From Salipaludibacillus sp. CUR1 (GTDB lineage: Bacteria; Bacillota; Bacilli; Bacillales; Salisediminibacteriaceae), in the NCBI RefSeq assembly GCF_021028955.1, contig NZ_JAIWPE010000096.1:1-64000 (forward strand): a stretch of DNA of 64,000 nt. The letters run 5' to 3'. Position 1 is the first letter of the stretch, and every line of letters starts with the position of its first letter. The notes under the pieces were generated by a model that saw only the letters and a list, made by a program, of their open reading frames with translations, did no database searches and had not been told where the DNA came from. Shown one piece after another: positions 60,395 through 64,000 of this stretch. A program made the translations under genes and the position numbers.

Positions 60395-61546
60395 TTACAC
60401 TCTCTTAAGGGCTTTCGATCTGAGCTCCTGAATGGATGAGCGGCCTGAGAGACCCATCGTCAAATCAAAATCGGCAAGGAGATTTCTCAGCACCTGTTTA
60501 ACCCCGTCCTCACCTGCAAGAGCCAGTCCATACATGTAAGGCCGCCCCACTAGAACTGCTGAAGCACCAAGAGCCAAAGCTTTAACCATATCGGATCCTC
60601 TTCGGATGCCGCTGTCCATTAGCACGGGGACTTTCCCATCCACCGCTTCAGCTATTTCAGGGAGGACATCAATTGCCGGCACAACACTTCCTACTTGTCT
60701 TGCTCCGTGGTTACTGACAATAATTCCGTCCATTCCATGCTCTAAAGCCTGTTTAGCGTCGTCAGGATGGAGAATTCCTTTTAACACGATCGGAAGTGTT
60801 GTCTGTGATTTTAGAAACTCCAGGTCCTCCCACGTTAAAGAAGGATCGCCGAAAATACCTGCCCACAGCTTTATAGCTTCTTTCATATCCTCTTCCGGCG
60901 GTTTTTCAAGACGGGAACGGAACACCGGATCGTGCAAATAGTTTCCTATTCCTTCTCCTTGCAGAAAAGGCAGGTAAGTATTTTCTATATCTTTTTCACG
61001 CCAGCCCAGCATCGTGGTGTCGAGGGTCACAACAATGGCCTTATACCCGGCAGCCTCCGCTCGTTTAACCATGCTTGCTGCAATTTCCCTGTCCTTGCTC
61101 CAATAAAGCTGGAACCAGTGATTATCCGTTTCTGCAGCTTCCATCGTTTTTTCCAGCGGAGAAGTTGCCGCTGTGCTGGAGATAAACGGAATACCCATTT
61201 CAGAAGCGGCTCTGATACTTGCAAGCTCTCCTTCAGGATGAATAATTGACTGGACGCCAATTGGGGCACACAGTAACGGGAAAGGAATCCTGCTTCCAAA
61301 CAGCTCAACACTTAAATCTCTTTCAGAAGTATCCCGCAACATACGCGGCACAATCTCATACTTTTCAAAAGCGAAAGTGTTTCTCCGCGCATCAGTTGGA
61401 GAGCCGGCAGAGGCAGCTACATAATAATACGCTTTTTCCTCCAGCTTCTTTTTTGCTTCCAATTCCAGTTCTTCAAAAGACACAGGGATAATGTTCTCTT
61501 CCATATGCTGGTACACTTTTAACTGTACATCGTTTCCAAAACCCAT
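60395..61546 (-). CDS. FMN-dependent alpha-hydroxy acid oxidase, lactate 2-monooxygenase-like
   Basis: A 383-residue FMN TIM-barrel enzyme of the lactate oxidase/lactate 2-monooxygenase/L-lactate dehydrogenase family. Visible: YYYVAASAGSPTDARRNTFAF, PLLCAPIGVQSIIHPEGE, STAATSPLE, FQLYWSKDREI, TLDTTMLGWREKDIENTYLP, LKGILHPDDA and VPVLMDSGIRRGSDMVKALALGA. The catalytic His and Arg are in SNHGARQVG, where the usual Gly after HG is Ala and Asp after RQ is replaced. ATG 61546 follows GGGGAAG; the frame extends to 61600. Confidence 0.88.
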   Translation of the reverse strand: MGFGNDVQLKVYQHMEENIIPVSFEELELEAKKKLEEKAYYYVAASAGSPTDARRNTFAFEKYEIVPRMLRDTSERDLSVELFGSRIPFPLLCAPIGVQSIIHPEGELASIRAASEMGIPFISSTAATSPLEKTMEAAETDNHWFQLYWSKDREIAASMVKRAEAAGYKAIVVTLDTTMLGWREKDIENTYLPFLQGEGIGNYLHDPVFRSRLEKPPEEDMKEAIKLWAGIFGDPSLTWEDLEFLKSQTTLPIVLKGILHPDDAKQALEHGMDGIIVSNHGARQVGSVVPAIDVLPEIAEAVDGKVPVLMDSGIRRGSDMVKALALGASAVLVGRPYMYGLALAGEDGVKQVLRNLLADFDLTMGLSGRSSIQELRSKALKRV

Positions 61547-61656
61547 TCGTTCACTTCCCCTCTTCCAAATAATAGAACTTTCTGTCAACTCTATCACCAT
61601 ATATTGGAATATTCAAGACTATTTTAAAAGATGGATTTTTTGAAAAGAGCGGGGAA

Positions 61657-62103
61657 TTATAAGAACCTGAGCCTACGCAACAAGAATATATAGGACAGAG
61701 TCAATATTATGCCGGACAAATAGACCAGGGAAGTATATAATAAATTCCAGTTATTAAGATAAATGACTTTGCCTAATGTCAAAGCGGTAAACTCAAGTAA
61801 TATAGCCCCGCTTACAGAAAAAATTAATAAGAGCCAGTCATTTACGAGATTATTTATCTTAAAATAAACAAATAAACAAGCCAGACAAGGAAAATATCCA
61901 ATGTTAATTGGAAGTGTTGCCCATGAGGCATTTTCAAGAAAAGGAGTCACCATCCAAAAAACTTCCTGCCCCAAGTCATTGATTAAAAAGGCCAGCGCAA
62001 TTCCAAAAGGGACAAACAATAAGACTATTTTCGGGGCTCGTTTATATAGATAAATGATTATGACCCAGGGGATTACAGTTCCTAAAATAATATTTACTAA
62101 CAT
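61657..62103 (-). CDS. CBO0543-like four-to-five-helix membrane protein
   Basis: A 148-residue membrane protein with about five helices. The segments FLINDLGQEVFWMVTPF and LPINIGYFPCLACLFVYFK match the CBO0543 family of Firmicutes, which has no known function. ATG 62103 is preferred to GTG 62115, which overlaps the AAAGGAG ribosome binding site. Single gene. Confidence 0.7.
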   Translation of the reverse strand: MLVNIILGTVIPWVIIIYLYKRAPKIVLLFVPFGIALAFLINDLGQEVFWMVTPFLENASWATLPINIGYFPCLACLFVYFKINNLVNDWLLLIFSVSGAILLEFTALTLGKVIYLNNWNLLYTSLVYLSGIILTLSYIFLLRRLRFL

Positions 62104-62242
62104 GTTTCGCCTCACTCCTTTAGGTTTAGCATAAACATAAAGAAGCGGAATTATTTATTAAAGCAGCGGGTTGAGGGAATAAATGAGATTGGAGCTTTGC
62201 TGGGGGGGAGGGCTCCTGAGCCGCCTTCGCTTGCTCACTCTG

Positions 62243-62305
62243 ACTCTCGTTTACTCTCTTTTTCTTCCTGATACATCTGTTGGTGCTACACTCGTTGCAC
62301 CTACC
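62243..62305. repeat. 63-bp direct repeat, copy 1
   Basis: Matches 62335-62397 at 58 of 63 positions. Its last 27 bases form a hairpin (GGTGC-N10-GCACC) also found at 29166-29192. Confidence 0.85.
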
Positions 62306-62334
62306 GGACTTTCAACACTCCCTTCCTCACTCAT

Positions 62335-62397
62335 ACTCTCGCTTACTCTCTTTTTCTTCCTGATACGTTTGTCGGTGCTACACGCGTTGCACCTACC
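62335..62397. repeat. 63-bp direct repeat, copy 2
   Basis: Second copy, 92 bp from the first, with five substitutions. The hairpin stem (GGTGC/GCACC) is unchanged; substitutions fall in the loop and flank. Confidence 0.85.
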
Positions 62398-62426
62398 AAC
62401 TTGCCTGCACTCTTTCCTGCCAAACG

Positions 62427-62452
62427 AAAAAAGGCCCGTCTAACGGACCTTT
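62427..62452 (-). terminator. Terminator of the alpha/beta hydrolase gene
   Basis: AAAGGCCCGT (62430-62439) pairs with ACGGACCTTT (62443-62452, one wobble), overlapping the stop codon; six T follow on the minus strand. Confidence 0.75.
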
Positions 62453-63302
62453 ACTTAAGAAAATCGAGTATGTGGCGGTTTACGATGTCTGGCTGTTCGT
62501 GGTTTACCCAGTGGGTGGCTTCTCCTACAAAGACGAGATCGCCGTCAGTTAGGAAATCGAGACTGGTCTTAGCGGTTTCCGTACTGAGGAACTGGTCGCC
62601 GATCCCCCATATGATCTTAGTCTTTACGCTTATTTTATCCTTTGGAATGTCGGCATACCAGATAGCCCGGTACCAGTTGAGCATAGCTTCGAGACTGCCT
62701 GTTTGCGACCATGCTTCCGTGTATCTTTCAAGATCGGTCGCTGAAAACGTCCCTGGCTGGCTTGAAGCCTTAAGAGCTTCGCACATTTGTTTATAGCCGT
62801 CTGTGGCAAAGAGGGATTCCGGTACTTTTGGAATCTGGAAAAATAACATATATGAACTTTTAAGCCACTGTGGCGGGTAGCGGCGCATTGTTTTCTCCAT
62901 CGCTCCGGGATGGGGAATATTTATGGCAATCAGTTTATCGACGTATTCCGGTTTGGTGGCGGTCAAATACCAGGCGACCGCCCCGCCCCAGTCGTGCCCG
63001 GCAATGACGGCTTTGTTTTTTCCGAATGCTTCTATAATTCCGGTGATATCATCGCGAAGTTTGTCAATTGTATAATTCTTTACTCCTTTAGGTTTCTCAC
63101 TCAAATTATAGCCTCGCTGATCCGGCACGACTACTCTGTAACCAGCATTTACAAGCGGTTCAATTTGATTTTTCCAGCCGTACCAGAATTCCGGAAATCC
63201 GTGCAGCAAGACTGCAAGCGGTCCGTCTTCAGGCCCTGCTACAGCGGTATGCAGGGTGATACCATTTGTGTCCACAAACTGAAAATCGATATCTACAGTC
63301 AT
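62451..63302 (-). CDS. Alpha/beta hydrolase, epoxide hydrolase-like
   Basis: A 283-residue alpha/beta hydrolase. The oxyanion motif LLHGFPEFWYGWKNQIEPL (about 32-50), nucleophile Asp in VIAGHDWGGAVAWYL (about 105) and catalytic His in EATHWVNHEQPDIVN near the end match epoxide hydrolases and haloalkane dehalogenases; the HGFPE motif favours the former. Cap domain spans about 135-215. ATG 63302 follows GGAGAGG. Substrate unknown. Confidence 0.88.
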   Translation of the reverse strand: MTVDIDFQFVDTNGITLHTAVAGPEDGPLAVLLHGFPEFWYGWKNQIEPLVNAGYRVVVPDQRGYNLSEKPKGVKNYTIDKLRDDITGIIEAFGKNKAVIAGHDWGGAVAWYLTATKPEYVDKLIAINIPHPGAMEKTMRRYPPQWLKSSYMLFFQIPKVPESLFATDGYKQMCEALKASSQPGTFSATDLERYTEAWSQTGSLEAMLNWYRAIWYADIPKDKISVKTKIIWGIGDQFLSTETAKTSLDFLTDGDLVFVGEATHWVNHEQPDIVNRHILDFLK

Positions 63303-63682
63303 TTGCAACCTCTCCTTATCCCTATTGTGCCTTTTTCTTCTTTAAAAATTAGAAAATGTCCTGTCAGAAAGCTCCTTCCCCTTTATGTTGGTTGTAAACC
63401 CCAGTTCCATTAGCGCTTTACCGCATACCATTTCCCCGAACATCCCATACCATCTCATTTGTTTATTTTCAGGCTCAGGACAAACTTCCACAGAAAAAAT
63501 TTAATTTTCTTTTTAATGGCTCTTCACAAGTCTCCTGCTCGACATAAGAATTGGTAAAAACCATATTTTTTCCAAAAATATGTTTATTAAGCAACCAAGT
63601 AAGGAATATACTAGTAGATTTCCAAAAGGAGGGCCGCAAGTCTTTTTTTTCCAAAATTAAATCTTAGACAGGAGTGATCAGT
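63303..63682. other. Intergenic region with a perfect AT-rich inverted repeat
   Basis: No gene seen. CATATTTTT-TCC-AAAAATATG (63562-63582) is a perfect 9-bp inverted repeat upstream of the gene at 63683 and could be an operator or attenuator stem. Confidence 0.5.
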
Positions 63683-64000
63683 TTGGTAAAGAAGAAGAAA
63701 TTAACTGGAATGTCTGCATTATATTTATCAGTATTATTAATTGGTGCTAACAGTGTGGTGGCTGACGATGAGATGACAGCCGGGGATGTTCTGGACCGTT
63801 CGAACGAAGCGATGGACAGTCTAGAGAGCTTTTCAAGCACTACTGAACTTTATCAGCTTATCTCTGATGAGGTAACTGGAGAAATGGAATTCAATTCTGA
63901 AATAGAACAGGATGTCATTGTCGATCCTTTCAAAATGCGCCAGGTGACAACAACGATTATGCCGGATGGCGAGACTGAGACATTAACTTCCTATATGTCT
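63683..64000 (+). CDS. Exported DUF6612/LolA-like protein, 3' end outside window
   Basis: Frame open from TTG 63683 to the edge (106 codons), with AGGAG at 63669-63673. A signal peptide (basic KKKKL, then SALYLSVLLIGANSVVA) precedes an acidic mature part containing DVLDRSNEAMDSLESFSST and MEFNSEIEQDVIVDPFKM. This resembles the DUF6612/LppX-like family of exported lipid-binding-fold proteins in Bacillus. There is no lipobox Cys, so signal peptidase I cleavage after VVA is likely. Partial. Confidence 0.75.
   Translation, partial: MVKKKKLTGMSALYLSVLLIGANSVVADDEMTAGDVLDRSNEAMDSLESFSSTTELYQLISDEVTGEMEFNSEIEQDVIVDPFKMRQVTTTIMPDGETETLTSYMS

Larger units (their letters stand above)
62104..62450. other. 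Intergenic region with tandem and hairpin repeats
   Basis: No gene. It carries a 63-bp direct repeat (62243-62305 and 62335-62397), each copy ending in the 27-nt hairpin element, and at its right end the terminator of the hydrolase gene. Confidence 0.65.

Overview
The window looks like chromosomal DNA of a spore-forming Bacillaceae bacterium, possibly a salt- or alkali-tolerant Bacillus relative. This is inferred from a gerA-gerB-gerC type germinant-receptor operon with a sigma-G-like promoter, a YheC/YheD-type spore ATP-grasp protein, a Gln-rich gene behind a sigma-K-like promoter, a class D sortase, an RsbR-type stressosome protein, strong AGGAGG ribosome binding sites and many GTG/TTG starts. 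No rRNA, tRNA, CRISPR array, complete insertion sequence, prophage or replication origin was seen. The last gene runs off the right edge.

Layout. 0-7.6 kb: DUF2512 membrane protein, YheC/D-like protein, MtnE-like aminotransferase, secreted subtilase, two small sporulation-type genes and a lipoprotein/membrane pair. 7.6-16.5 kb: a frameshifted PNPOx flavoprotein, a TetR/methyltransferase divergon with a clear operator, a DUF421 protein, two DinB-fold proteins, a PQQ-propeller lipoprotein and two polytopic membrane proteins. 16.6-21.7 kb: a catabolic-looking island (flavoprotein plus 2Fe-2S subunit, divergent from two Asp/Glu-racemase-superfamily enzymes, then 3-hydroxybutyrate dehydrogenase and a wrecked SDR/thiolase remnant). 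22-33.5 kb: signalling (ECF sigma plus membrane partner, RelQ-type alarmone synthetase with a phospholipase D-like enzyme, a two-component system, YhgE/Pip, two STAS proteins). 33.8-43.4 kb: ger operon, methyltransferase, DUF421, CtaG/DUF2243, PAP2 phosphatase, RNase H, secreted His-rich peptide. 43.4-64 kb: housekeeping and accessory enzymes (GNATs, LD-carboxypeptidase, intracellular subtilase, TrmO, VOC, manganese catalase, AadK, sortase, FMN oxidase, alpha/beta hydrolase).

Most notable are: (1) a GntR gene followed by two palindromic operators exactly 20 bp apart and a DddP-like M24 enzyme whose six metal ligands match DddP spacing but whose proposed catalytic Asp is Gly; (2) the 16.7-20.3 kb divergon, where one racemase-family enzyme has no cysteine at all and the flavoprotein has a QFYP in place of the QFHP motif and a minimal 2Fe-2S partner; (3) several families of short non-coding repeats, including a four-copy array with an exact 52-bp period and a 27-nt hairpin present three times.

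Gene decay is frequent: PNPOx (homopolymer frameshift), hpaB (large internal deletion), SDR/thiolase fusion and an ACR3-type transporter cut to its N-terminus. Family assignments rest on motif recognition from memory, without database searches.
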